From NCBI GenBank assembly GCA_025060555.1, contig JANXBC010000051.1, positions 1 to 7,958 of the forward strand: a DNA stretch of 7,958 nucleotides, given 5' to 3'. Made by a program: the position numbers and the translations under genes. Shown here one piece after another: positions 1 through 6,500 of the stretch. Every line of letters starts with the position of its first letter. The stretch's first letter is position 1. This DNA is from Candidatus Bipolaricaulota bacterium (GTDB taxonomy: Bacteria > Bipolaricaulota > Bipolaricaulia > Bipolaricaulales > Bipolaricaulaceae). A model generated the notes under the pieces. That model saw nothing but the letters and a program-made list of their open reading frames with translations, had not been told where the DNA came from and ran no database searches.

Positions 1-434
1 GGGTTTCAGCCGCGCCGTTGAGCGAGCTGCGGGGCGGCATTCCACTTGCTTTGGCCCTGGGATTCACCCCCACGACGGCCTTTTTTCTTGCCCTCTTGGG
101 AAATCTCTTGCCGATGCCACTGATCCTTTGGCTCGTCCCCAAGCTCATCCATGCCGTCGAAAGGTTCCCAGGCTGGCTAGGGGAGGCAGGGAGGAAATAT
201 CTAGCATGGCAGGAACGCCGGCATCGGAGGATTGTGCGCTGGGGGCCATGGGCATTGATGGTGTTTGTCGCGGTTCCTCTGCCGGGAACGGGTGTTTGGA
301 CTGGAGCAGTGCTAGCGGCCCTTTTGGGCATCCCCATGCGCTTTGCTCTCCTGCCCCTCGCCTTTGGCGTCATACTAGCCGGAAGCCTCGTGCTTTTGGC
401 CAGTCTTGGGTTCTTTCGTGTCTTTGGGAGCTAA
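1..434 (+). CDS. Small multi-drug export / COG2426-type membrane protein (5' truncated by window edge)
   Basis: The reading frame is open to the left edge (first full codon at 3) and ends with TAA at 432-434, so the true start lies upstream. A TTG at 18 is internal: the residues before it (VSAAPL) run into SELRGGIPLALALG, which matches the N-terminal signature of the Sm_multidrug_ex family (Pfam PF06695, COG2426; consensus near ELRGAIPLAIALG). Visible structure is a hydrophobic hairpin over about the first 45 residues, a basic cytoplasmic loop (RKYLAWQERRHRRIVRWG), then two hydrophobic segments beginning with PLPGTGVWTGA, the second family signature. About 143 residues are present, close to the family's usual 150-160, so little is missing. 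The family is named for a proposed export role, but the substrate is unproven and no transport function should be assumed. It lies 27 bp upstream of mgtE on the same strand and may be co-transcribed with it. Confidence 0.82.
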   Translation, partial: VSAAPLSELRGGIPLALALGFTPTTAFFLALLGNLLPMPLILWLVPKLIHAVERFPGWLGEAGRKYLAWQERRHRRIVRWGPWALMVFVAVPLPGTGVWTGAVLAALLGIPMRFALLPLAFGVILAGSLVLLASLGFFRVFGS

Positions 435-461
435 AGATCCCTGGGGATAAACTCAAAAGCT

Positions 462-1775
462 ATGCCTGAGGCAACCATCGATAAATTCAAGCTCCAGGAA
501 CTGCTGCGTCGTCATCCTGCTGACATGGCGGAAATCATCTCTGCGCTGAAGGAAGAGGAGGCCATTGAGCTTGTGCGGCGGCTTTATGAGCGGCAAGCCG
601 CGGCTCCTTTAGGAGAAATGGATCCGGAGGAGGCGGCCCGCCTCCTCTCCCAACTAGACCGGGAGGAGGCCATTCGCATCCTCTCCCACATGGATCCCGA
701 TGACGCTGCTGATCTTCTCGCGGAACTCCCAAAGGAGACGATGTGCGACATCCTCTCCCGTCTTGAGCCTCGTAAGGCCAAGACCCTGCAAACGCTGCTT
801 TCCTATCCGCCGGACACCGCCGCGGGTTTGATGTCGCCAGAGGTCCTGGCCTTGCCCGCACATCTGCGGGCGCGCGAAGCCATCACCTACATCCGCCGCA
901 AAGCCGAAGAAATGGAGACCGTCTACTACGCCTATGTCGTGGATGAAGAAAATCGGCTCTTAGGGGTGCTTTCCCTGCGCGATCTTGTCCTGGCTACCTT
1001 GGATAAACCCATAAGCGAGATCATGAATCCGGATGTGGTGGTGCTCCCGCCTGATATGGATGTGGAGGAAGTGGCTCGCTTGTTCGACAAATACAATTTT
1101 CTGGCTCTTCCGGTCGTGGACAAGGACCGAAAGCTCTTGGGGATTGTCACCGTCGATGACGTGATGGACGTAATGCGCAAAGAGGCCACGGAGGACTTGC
1201 TGCGGGTAGGGGGTATTCCTGCGGGGGAGGATTTGCCCTTGGATCCGCCGCTTGCCTCGGTGAGGCGACGCCTGCCGTGGTTGATGGGGCTAGTGATCCT
1301 AAACTTGAGCGTAGCCGGATTAGTGAGCCGTTTTGAGTCCACGATCGCAGAGCTCGCCTTTGTTGCGGCTTTGATGCCCCTCATCGCCGACATGAGCGGA
1401 AACGCGGCGGCCCAGGCCCTGACCGTGGTCATCCGCGGTATGGCCCTTGGTCTCGTGGGCTGGAGGGATCTACCGCGGGTGCTGTGGAAGGAGTTGTGGG
1501 TGGGGGTGCTTGCCGGATTGGGCTTGGGGGCGCAGATCGGGGTCATTGCCACCCTACTTTGGCACAAACCGTTCTTTGGCTTGGTCGCTGGGGCGGCTCT
1601 GGCCGGGACCACCGTGGGCGCTTGCCTCACAGGCGGAGCCATTCCCTTTCTCTTCAAGAGAATGCGTTTGGATCCGGCCATGATGTCCGGACCCGTGGCC
1701 ACCACCATCGGCGATCTCATCGGGATCAGCCTCTTTTTGGTTTTAGCCACGGCATTCCGCGCTTATCTCACATGA
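462..1775 (+). CDS. mgtE: Magnesium transporter MgtE
   Basis: A 437-residue protein, near the usual length of about 450. MgtE is a homodimeric inner-membrane Mg2+ channel/transporter gated by intracellular Mg2+. Domains in order: an N-terminal helical superhelix (about 1-120) built of repeated motifs such as MDPEEAARLLSQLD and MDPDDAADLLAELP; the linker signature YPPDTAAGLMSPEV (about 115-128); a CBS pair (about 125-245, with the second CBS starting near ISEIMNPDVVVLPP); then a C-terminal transmembrane domain (about 268-437) with five hydrophobic segments. Pore-region motifs are intact: MSGNAAAQAL (311-320), DPAMMSGP (404-411) and TTIGD, whose Asp418 corresponds to the conserved TM5 Asp of the family pore. 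The ATG at 462 has no strong Shine-Dalgarno sequence; a GGGG at 443-446 is rather distant. The 27-bp gap to the preceding gene leaves no room for an M-box riboswitch. Family assignment is secure. Confidence 0.97.
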   Translation: MPEATIDKFKLQELLRRHPADMAEIISALKEEEAIELVRRLYERQAAAPLGEMDPEEAARLLSQLDREEAIRILSHMDPDDAADLLAELPKETMCDILSRLEPRKAKTLQTLLSYPPDTAAGLMSPEVLALPAHLRAREAITYIRRKAEEMETVYYAYVVDEENRLLGVLSLRDLVLATLDKPISEIMNPDVVVLPPDMDVEEVARLFDKYNFLALPVVDKDRKLLGIVTVDDVMDVMRKEATEDLLRVGGIPAGEDLPLDPPLASVRRRLPWLMGLVILNLSVAGLVSRFESTIAELAFVAALMPLIADMSGNAAAQALTVVIRGMALGLVGWRDLPRVLWKELWVGVLAGLGLGAQIGVIATLLWHKPFFGLVAGAALAGTTVGACLTGGAIPFLFKRMRLDPAMMSGPVATTIGDLIGISLFLVLATAFRAYLT

Positions 1776-1800
1776 CGCGGGCAAGGTCCACGTTTTAGGC

Positions 1801-1806
1801 TATACT
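1801..1806 (+). promoter_or_regulatory. Possible -10 element upstream of yajC
   Basis: The 86-bp gap between mgtE and yajC contains TATACT, a good match to the TATAAT consensus, 56 bp before the yajC ATG. No convincing -35 hexamer lies 16-18 bp upstream, and there is no extended TG motif, so the promoter assignment is tentative. A short hairpin (CCGCC 1821-1825 with GGCGG 1835-1839, 9-nt loop) sits downstream in the would-be leader. It has no T-tract and is not a terminator. If real, this promoter would drive yajC-secD independently of mgtE. Confidence 0.22.
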
Positions 1807-1848
1807 TTCCCTGGATTTTGCCGCCGGAAAATCGGGCGGATATCAAAC

Positions 1849-1856
1849 AAGGGGTG
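1849..1856 (+). promoter_or_regulatory. Ribosome binding site deciding the yajC start
   Basis: AAGGGGTG lies 5 nt upstream of the ATG at 1862. An in-frame GTG at 1859 would leave only 2 nt of spacing, so ATG 1862 is preferred as the yajC start. Confidence 0.6.
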
Positions 1857-1861
1857 ATGTG

Positions 1862-2161
1862 ATGACGGCGTTTGCGCAAACAACTACGGGTACGGAAACA
1901 AGCCAACAGCTTATCTCCCTCGTCGTTATCCTGGTGGTCTTCTTCGCGGTGTTTTATTTTTTGTTGATCCGGCCCCAGCGCCGAAGGCAAAAGGAGCACG
2001 CGGCCTTGCTCACCTCCCTCAAACGTGGTGACCGGGTGATCACGGCAGGCGGCATCATCGGCACGATTGAGGACATCGATGAGAACGAGGTCATCCTCGC
2101 TGTGGAGGAAGGAAAACTTCGGGTTGCCAAATCCAGTGTCGTGGAAAAGATGAAGAAGTGA
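1862..2161 (+). CDS. yajC: Preprotein translocase accessory subunit YajC
   Basis: A 99-residue small membrane protein, typical of the family (about 85-110). YajC associates with SecD/SecF and the SecYEG translocon at the cytoplasmic membrane; its precise function is still unclear. The sequence shows a short polar N-terminus, a single transmembrane helix (about 17-36), the hallmark FLLIRPQRRRQKEH at the membrane exit (33-46), and the conserved cytoplasmic LKRGDRVITAGGIIGTI block (53-69), followed by a beta-rich tail ending in a basic stretch. ATG 1862 is chosen over the GTG three bases earlier because of the Shine-Dalgarno spacing. The stop (2159-2161) lies 7 bp before the preferred secD ATG, giving the usual yajC-secD arrangement with probable translational coupling. 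Confidence 0.96.
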   Translation: MTAFAQTTTGTETSQQLISLVVILVVFFAVFYFLLIRPQRRRQKEHAALLTSLKRGDRVITAGGIIGTIEDIDENEVILAVEEGKLRVAKSSVVEKMKK

Positions 2162-2168
2162 GGTGGCC

Positions 2169-3527
2169 ATGAAACGCAGGGACTGGATTTACCTCGGGGT
2201 TAGCTTGGCTGTGATCTTCGCGGCCATTGGTCTTCTTTACCCATTTTGGCCGTTTGAGAAGGTGATAAAACTTGGGCTTGATCTTCAGGGAGGGGTTCGC
2301 TTAGTCCTGCAGGCCCAAGGTTTGCAGGACATGACCCAGGCGCAACGCAAGGATGTCGTAGACAGATTGGTTACGATCTTCGCCGAACGTGTGGACCAAT
2401 ATGGCATGGCCAACGCCGAGATCCGCCCCCTGGGAAGTGATCGCGTGGAGGTGCGCATCCCTGGCGCGGCGGACCCCGAACAGGCACGGGAACTTCTCGG
2501 CCGCACCGCCATCCTGGAGTTCCGCAAAGTTCTGGATGAGGCGACGAACCCCGACGATCTTGCGGCCAAACGCGTGATCCCCCAGGAAATCCTGCCCGGC
2601 AAAGAACCGGGGCGGTATTACCTCGTGGAGGGGGACCCCCTCCTCACGGGTGAGGTGCTGGATAACGCCGAGGTTCGCGTCTCCACCGATCCCCGCAATC
2701 CCGGGCTTTATATCCAGCTGGCCTTCAACCGGCAGGGGGCGGAGCGCTTCGCGGACGTCATAAGGCGGCTACAAACGGGGGATCGCCTGGCCATTATCCT
2801 CGACGGGATCGTGTATTCCGCACCGGCCGTTTCCGCGTCCATCAAGGAAGCCGCTGCTCAGGGTTGGCGTGCAGTGCAGAACTCCACCACCATCACCGGC
2901 CGCTTCACCTACGAGGAGGCGAAGCTTTTGGCTGTGGTCCTGCGCTCTGGAGCACTGCCCACGCGGGTCACGGTACTTGAGGAGCAACGCATCGGCCCAA
3001 CTTTGGGAGCCGAATACGTCCGGCGCGGGGCCTTGGCCTTGCTCGTGAGCTTCGTCCTTGTGATCCTCTACATGATCCTCTACTACCGTTGGTACGGATT
3101 CATTGCGGGAATCGGCATTGCCTCAACCATGCTTATTCTTGTTGCGGCATTACGCGCTTTCCATGCCACTTTGACCCTCCCAGGGATCGGCGGCTTGGTC
3201 CTCACTTTGGGGATGGCTGTGGACGCCAACGTCCTCATTTACGAGCGCATCAAGGAGGAGCGTCGCGCGGGCAAAGCCCTCAATGCTGCGGTGGCCGCGG
3301 GCTTCCACCGGGCGCTCCCAGCGATCACGGACTCCAACATCACTACGATCATCGCCGCCCTCATCCTCTTCCTTTTAGGCTCAGGACCAGTTCAAGGCTT
3401 TGCTGTCACCCTTGGGTTGGGGGTGGTGGCCTCGATGTTCTCCGCCCTCGTCATTTGCCGACTGCTTTTGGAACACACCGTCTTAGGGCAACGTGTCCCG
3501 GTTAAGCTGGCACCCACTGTAAAATGA
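2169..3527 (+). CDS. secD: Protein translocase subunit SecD
   Basis: A 452-residue RND-superfamily protein that, with SecF, uses the proton gradient to help complete preprotein translocation on the outer side of the membrane. It shows TM1 (about 7-27), then the SecD signature LGLDLQGG (35-42), a large extracytoplasmic P1 region with the expected DGIVYSAP and ITGRFTYEEAKLLAVVLRSGALP blocks, the entry motif IGPTLGAEYV, and five C-terminal TM helices. The TM4 motif GMAVDANVLIYERIKEE carries Asp352, matching the conserved Asp implicated in proton-driven function, and SNITTIIAALILFLLGSGPVQGFA is present. Length fits a stand-alone SecD, not a SecDF fusion. ATG 2169 is preferred over an in-frame GTG at 2163 because GAGGT at 2160-2164 is then correctly placed. 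About 10 extra residues appear between VYSAP and ITG. No secF follows; the gene ends inside the 3' end of the convergent holA. Confidence 0.96.
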   Translation: MKRRDWIYLGVSLAVIFAAIGLLYPFWPFEKVIKLGLDLQGGVRLVLQAQGLQDMTQAQRKDVVDRLVTIFAERVDQYGMANAEIRPLGSDRVEVRIPGAADPEQARELLGRTAILEFRKVLDEATNPDDLAAKRVIPQEILPGKEPGRYYLVEGDPLLTGEVLDNAEVRVSTDPRNPGLYIQLAFNRQGAERFADVIRRLQTGDRLAIILDGIVYSAPAVSASIKEAAAQGWRAVQNSTTITGRFTYEEAKLLAVVLRSGALPTRVTVLEEQRIGPTLGAEYVRRGALALLVSFVLVILYMILYYRWYGFIAGIGIASTMLILVAALRAFHATLTLPGIGGLVLTLGMAVDANVLIYERIKEERRAGKALNAAVAAGFHRALPAITDSNITTIIAALILFLLGSGPVQGFAVTLGLGVVASMFSALVICRLLLEHTVLGQRVPVKLAPTVK

Positions 3528-4392
3528 AAAGGTGTAGTGCGTCCGCTGGCTCAAGCTCTCCTAATTTGATGCGCACATCTAGATCTTGAAGGAGCACGAG
3601 GGCGGTGATGAGGCGGGGCTCCCCGTGGCGCCGGGCTTGACTGAGCCGGCGGCGGACCAGCCATTCCGGCCCTTCCGGGTTTTCGTTCGCGTTCGCCGCG
3701 CTGAGCGTGGCCAAAAGACCACGCATGTGCCCAACAAGGAGATGGAAAAGGACCTGGGGATTCCAGCGAGTGCGAAGGAGTTTGTCCAAAGCAATAAGGG
3801 CAGCCCGCCGGTCCCCGCCGCCAACTGCGTCTAAAAACTCGTAGGGTTGGGGTTGCCCATAAAAGCACAACTCGAAAAGGCGCGTGCGCGGAAGTTTCCC
3901 TCCCTTCCAAACCGCGAATTTTTGAACCTCTTGGGCCAGCCTGAGGGTGTCGCCCCCCGCGGCCTCCACGAGAAGGTCCACCACGAATGGGTGCACACTC
4001 AGACCCGCTTCTTGCATCAGGGTCTCGCAGAGCTCACGGAATGCTCGGCTGGTTGGGCGTGGAAAGTGCTCGGCTTCTTCGGCACTGCTTGCTAGTGGAC
4101 CGCGCAAATCCTCGCCAAGGAAGAAGACGGCCACATTTTCCGGGAGATGGGCCCGCAGTGCGTGAGCCAGATCCCTTTCTCCCCGCAAGGGGTCGGCCCA
4201 CCGCACCACGATCGCACGTTTCTCCCCAAAGAGATCGGGCGTCTGTGCTTCCAAAAGGAGCCGCTCCGGGGTTATTTCATCCCCGAAAAACACGAGCTTG
4301 CGCACGGGCCCGAGGCTGTTGAGGCGCTCCTTGAGGCGCCGCTCCGCAAGGAGTGGGTCCCCGGAATACACGCCAAACCTCACCGCTGCCAC
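3502..4392 (-). CDS. holA: DNA polymerase III subunit delta
   Basis: A 296-residue protein, somewhat shorter than the usual 320-345. Delta is the clamp-loader subunit that opens the beta sliding clamp. Recognisable family features, in order, are the opening VYSGDPLLAERRLKERL (8-24), the characteristic EAQTPDLFGEKRAIVVR (48-64) with the LFG...R motif, a hydrophobic beta-strand NVAVFFLGEDL (86-96), the domain II segment AAGGDTLRLAQEVQKFAVW (144-162) equivalent to the family's G-D-L-x-x-L-x-x-E-x-x-K-L motif, PYEFLDAVGGGDRRAALIALDKLL (183-206) entering domain III, and the C-terminal LQDLDVRIKLGELEPADALHLFI (268-290). The start is GTG at 4392-4390, with a modest AGGTTGG upstream; a second GTG at 4383 is possible. 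The 3' end overlaps secD by 26 bp on the opposite strand. The 5' end faces tRNA-Leu across a 75-bp divergent region. Confidence 0.88.
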   Translation of the reverse strand: MAAVRFGVYSGDPLLAERRLKERLNSLGPVRKLVFFGDEITPERLLLEAQTPDLFGEKRAIVVRWADPLRGERDLAHALRAHLPENVAVFFLGEDLRGPLASSAEEAEHFPRPTSRAFRELCETLMQEAGLSVHPFVVDLLVEAAGGDTLRLAQEVQKFAVWKGGKLPRTRLFELCFYGQPQPYEFLDAVGGGDRRAALIALDKLLRTRWNPQVLFHLLVGHMRGLLATLSAANANENPEGPEWLVRRRLSQARRHGEPRLITALVLLQDLDVRIKLGELEPADALHLFILQWVPA

Positions 4393-4430
4393 AACGCCAA
4401 CCTAACCGGCCAAGAAAAAATAGGCAACCC

Positions 4431-4459
4431 TTGACCGGGGGAGAGGGCGTCCCTAACAT
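4431..4459 (+). promoter_or_regulatory. Sigma-70-type promoter of tRNA-Leu
   Basis: TTGACC (4431-4436) and TAACAT (4454-4459) are separated by exactly 17 bp; both resemble the TTGACA and TATAAT consensus. A start about 7 nt downstream of the -10 falls at about 4466, only about 2 nt before the mature tRNA 5' end at 4468. The region between the -10 and the tRNA ends in GCCCAG, a GC-rich discriminator of the kind associated with growth-rate or stringent control of stable-RNA promoters. That regulatory reading is inference. Confidence 0.65.
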
Positions 4460-4467
4460 TAGCCCAG

Positions 4468-4551
4468 GCCGAGGTGGCGGAATTGGCAGACGCGCTGTCT
4501 TGAGGGGGCAGTGGGCTTCGGCCCGTGCGGGTTCGACTCCCGCCCTCGGCA
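4468..4551 (+). tRNA. tRNA-Leu (anticodon GAG)
   Basis: A complete cloverleaf of 84 nt. The acceptor stem GCCGAGG (4468-4474) pairs perfectly with CCTCGGC (4544-4550); the discriminator A is 4551. The D arm is 4477-4493 (GCG/CGC with GG in the loop). The anticodon stem CTGTC (4495-4499) pairs with GGCAG (4507-4511), with one wobble pair. The 7-nt loop TTGAGGG places anticodon GAG at 4502-4504, reading CUC and CUU leucine codons. A long class II variable arm, GGGC-TTCG-GCCC (4513-4524), is as expected for Leu. The T arm GCGGG-TTCGACT-CCCGC (4527-4543) is perfect. The CCA tail is not encoded (ATT follows), so CCA must be added after transcription. The gene has its own promoter and terminator. 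Confidence 0.97.
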
Positions 4552-4553
4552 TT

Positions 4554-4581
4554 AGCCGGCGCAAAAGCTGGCTTTCTTTTT
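4554..4581 (+). terminator. Rho-independent terminator after tRNA-Leu
   Basis: The inverted repeat AGCCGGC (4554-4560) pairs with GCTGGCT (4567-4573) over 7 bp with one G-T wobble and a 6-nt loop, followed directly by TTCTTTTT (4574-4581). This is a standard intrinsic terminator. It begins 2 nt after the tRNA discriminator and should separate the tRNA from the downstream fab genes. Confidence 0.8.
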
Positions 4582-4608
4582 GACTTCCACCCCTTCCCGC
4601 GGAAAAAT
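4580..4608 (+). promoter_or_regulatory. Weak candidate promoter for the fab cluster
   Basis: TTGACT (4580-4585) and AAAAAT (4603-4608) are spaced by 17 bp in the 39-bp gap between the tRNA terminator and fabH. The -35 is good and the -10 matches at 4 of 6 positions. A start at about 4615 would remove the only Shine-Dalgarno-like stretch (GGGGGT 4609-4614) before the ATG at 4621. Either the fabH transcript is nearly leaderless, translation begins further in, or the promoter is not real and read-through supplies fab expression. Confidence 0.28.
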
Positions 4609-4620
4609 GGGGGTCCATCT

Positions 4621-5631
4621 ATGACCCTTGGTCACCAAAAGAGAAAGCCCGTGGTTCCCTTGAGGATAACCGGCACTGGGGCCTATCTTCCGCAAAAGGT
4701 TCTTACCAATGCTGATCTCGCAAGCTTTTTAGAAACCAGCGACGAATGGATTCGAACGCGCACGGGAATTCTCACGCGGCATGTCCTTTCCCAAGGGGAA
4801 GTCCCAGCCCAAATGGGAGTGCGTGCGGCGGAACGCGCACTCACCATGGCGAAAAAATCCCCCGAGGATGTGGACCTTTTGCTTGTGGCTACGAATGTCC
4901 CTGAGGAGCCGATCCCCGGGACTGCTCCCCACATTGCGCTGGGCTTAGGCCTGAAAAAGACGCCTTTTTTCGACGTCACCGCGGGTTGTGCTGGGTTCAT
5001 CTACGCTTTGGCCATGGCCGGGGCCATGATGAGAACAGGGCTTTCTTGCACAGCCATAGTGGTGGGGACCGAAGCCCTCTCCCGCTTTATCAACTGGCAA
5101 GACCGCAGCACGTGCGTGCTTTTCGGCGACGGGGCCGGAGCGGTTTTGCTGGAAAGAGCGGAGGGAAACGCTGGCATCCTCGGGATAGCCCTACGGGGAG
5201 ATCCCACGAAGCTTGGGCTTTTGCGGATCGAGGCCGGCGGAGTTCGCCTGCCCGCCACTGTGGACACGGTGCAAGCTGGAAAACATTTCTTGCAGATGGA
5301 AGGGAAGGGGCTTTTCCGCGCAGCGGTGGGGATGATGGCCGAAGCCACGCGCGCTGCTGCCGCCCAAGCGAGGATAGCCCTGAGCGAAATCGACTGGGTT
5401 ATCCCCCATCAGGCCAACTTGCGCATCATCGAGGCATTGGTGAAGCGCCTCCGCATACCGGCGGAAAAGGTGGTGGTCAATATCGACCGGGTCGCTAACA
5501 CCTCCACCGCGTCTATACCCATTGCCTTGGATGAGCTTGTGCGGGCCGCGAAGGTGGAGCGTGGGCAGATCTTAGCCTTGACAGCTTTTGGTGCCGGAGC
5601 TTGCTACGGGACGGTGATCTTGCGATGGTAG
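4621..5631 (+). CDS. fabH: Beta-ketoacyl-[acyl-carrier-protein] synthase III (KAS III)
   Basis: A 336-residue thiolase-fold enzyme that condenses acetyl-CoA (or another short acyl-CoA) with malonyl-ACP to start type II fatty acid synthesis in the cytoplasm. The catalytic triad is complete: Cys123 in DVTAGCAGFIYAL, His263 in IPHQANLRIIEAL, and Asn293 in NIDRVANTSTASIPIAL. TRTGI near residue 50, the DRSTCVLFGDGAGAVLLE block and the C-terminal FGAGACYGTVILRW also fit FabH. The usual GNTS around the catalytic Asn reads ANTS here, a mild variant. ATG 4621, behind GGGGGT with 6-nt spacing, gives about 13 extra residues before the conserved LRITGTGAYLP; GTG 4651 or TTG 4660 are alternative starts. 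The frame stays open upstream into the tRNA, but that part is not protein-coding. The stop overlaps the fabD start (ATGGTAG). Confidence 0.95.
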   Translation: MTLGHQKRKPVVPLRITGTGAYLPQKVLTNADLASFLETSDEWIRTRTGILTRHVLSQGEVPAQMGVRAAERALTMAKKSPEDVDLLLVATNVPEEPIPGTAPHIALGLGLKKTPFFDVTAGCAGFIYALAMAGAMMRTGLSCTAIVVGTEALSRFINWQDRSTCVLFGDGAGAVLLERAEGNAGILGIALRGDPTKLGLLRIEAGGVRLPATVDTVQAGKHFLQMEGKGLFRAAVGMMAEATRAAAAQARIALSEIDWVIPHQANLRIIEALVKRLRIPAEKVVVNIDRVANTSTASIPIALDELVRAAKVERGQILALTAFGAGACYGTVILRW

Positions 5632-6500
5632 CCTTCCTCTTCCCCGGGCAGGGCTCGCACGAGGTCGGGATGGGCCTCGATCTTTTCCGCCAATCGGAGG
5701 GGCAGGAAGTCCTTTCAGCTGCGGCGGAGCTGGGGTGGAGAAAAAGGGTGCCCGAACTCACCGGGGAGGAGCTTTCGCGAACGGCCTTGGCGCAACCCGC
5801 CATCTTCCTTGTGGAATGGGCTGGGTTTTTGGTCGCGCGAAAAAAGGCCAAACCGGAAGCGGTGGCTGGCCATTCACTTGGAGAATTCGCTGCCCTCGCG
5901 GCCGCCGAAGTTTTGGACTGGCCAACAGCCTTTCGGCTCGTGCTTTTGCGTGGCGCACTCATGGAGGAAGCGGCGCAAAAACAACCCGGAGGAATGCTTG
6001 CCGTTTTGGGCCTGCCTTTCCCAACCGCAGAGGCCCTGGCAAAAGAAGCTAGGTGCTTTGTGGCTAACATTAACGCGCCCGGCCAAGTGATCCTGGCGGG
6101 TGACCGAGAGGCCCTCAGCCGCGCCGAGGAACTGGCCCGCAAATCAGGGGGAAAGACCGTACGTCTCCCGGTCGCAGGGGCATTCCATTCCCCCTTCATG
6201 GCCGAGGCAGCCCAGCGCTTTGCTCATGCGCTAGCGGAGGTGAAATTTCGTCCCCCCAAGATACCTTTTGTTTCTAGCTCGAGCGGAAAGGTGGAAAGGT
6301 TTCCGGAACGCATAAAAGAGATAATCAAACAGCAAATGATTTCGTGTGTGCGATGGCTAGAAGCCACGGAGAGCCTCGCAAGCCTGGGAGTCGACGAGGC
6401 TTGGGAAATAGGTCCTGGTCAAGTCCTTACTCGCCTTGGCAGGCGCATCACCAGCCGGATACGCTTCCGGGCCCTGGCGGAGGTAGTGGGGGATGTTTGA
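5625..6500 (+). CDS. fabD: Malonyl-CoA:ACP transacylase
   Basis: A 291-residue enzyme (family about 300-315) that transfers malonyl from CoA to holo-ACP to supply elongation units for fatty acid synthesis. Motifs: FPGQGSHEVGMG at the N-terminus (6-17) with the oxyanion-hole Gln9; the nucleophile elbow GHSLGEFAAL with Ser84; Arg109 in LLRGALMEEA, exactly 25 residues after the Ser, as expected for the malonyl-carboxylate-binding Arg; NINAPGQVILAG; His188 in GAFHSPFM; and EIGPGQVLTRL near the C-terminus. The start is ATG 5625, which overlaps the fabH stop by 7 bp and has GGTGA (5613-5617) 7 nt upstream; an in-frame TTG at 5601 would add eight poorly conserved residues inside fabH. The stop overlaps the fabG ATG by 8 bp, so the three genes are probably translationally coupled. 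Confidence 0.96.
   Translation: MVAFLFPGQGSHEVGMGLDLFRQSEGQEVLSAAAELGWRKRVPELTGEELSRTALAQPAIFLVEWAGFLVARKKAKPEAVAGHSLGEFAALAAAEVLDWPTAFRLVLLRGALMEEAAQKQPGGMLAVLGLPFPTAEALAKEARCFVANINAPGQVILAGDREALSRAEELARKSGGKTVRLPVAGAFHSPFMAEAAQRFAHALAEVKFRPPKIPFVSSSSGKVERFPERIKEIIKQQMISCVRWLEATESLASLGVDEAWEIGPGQVLTRLGRRITSRIRFRALAEVVGDV

Noticed and set aside
435..461. Possible M-box (Mg2+) riboswitch before mgtE
   Set aside because: Only 27 bp separate mgtE from the preceding gene, far too short for an M-box, and no such structure is visible.
128..469. A 113-residue plus-strand frame overlapping the first gene and the mgtE start
   Set aside because: It is in a different frame from the clearly recognisable membrane protein, without hydrophobic pattern or family resemblance.
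600..735. Direct repeats in the 5' part of mgtE (two ATGGATCC blocks and similar CTCCTCTCCCA segments)
   Set aside because: They reflect the normal repeated helical motifs of the MgtE N-domain, not a mobile or regulatory repeat.
932..1750. A 272-residue open frame on the minus strand across mgtE
   Set aside because: It lies wholly within a secure mgtE, is rich in Ser/Thr/Arg/Pro as expected of GC-rich antisense frames, and resembles no family. It is a shadow of mgtE codon use.
1821..1839. Hairpin CCGCC...GGCGG after mgtE, considered as a terminator
   Set aside because: The stem is only 5 bp with a 9-nt loop and no downstream T-tract, so it does not qualify as an intrinsic terminator.
3511..3534. 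CACC/GGTG inverted repeat at the secD-holA junction, considered as a bidirectional terminator
   Set aside because: The pairing is 4 bp across a 16-nt loop, without T-tracts on either strand; too weak to call.
4525..4620. Upstream extension of the fabH reading frame into the tRNA
   Set aside because: The frame starts inside tRNA-Leu and crosses its terminator, and the translated residues are not FabH-like. ATG 4621 is preferred.
5513..6199. A 228-residue open frame on the minus strand across fabH/fabD
   Set aside because: It is antisense to two well-supported enzymes, with biased Ser/Arg/Ala/Pro composition and no recognisable domain.
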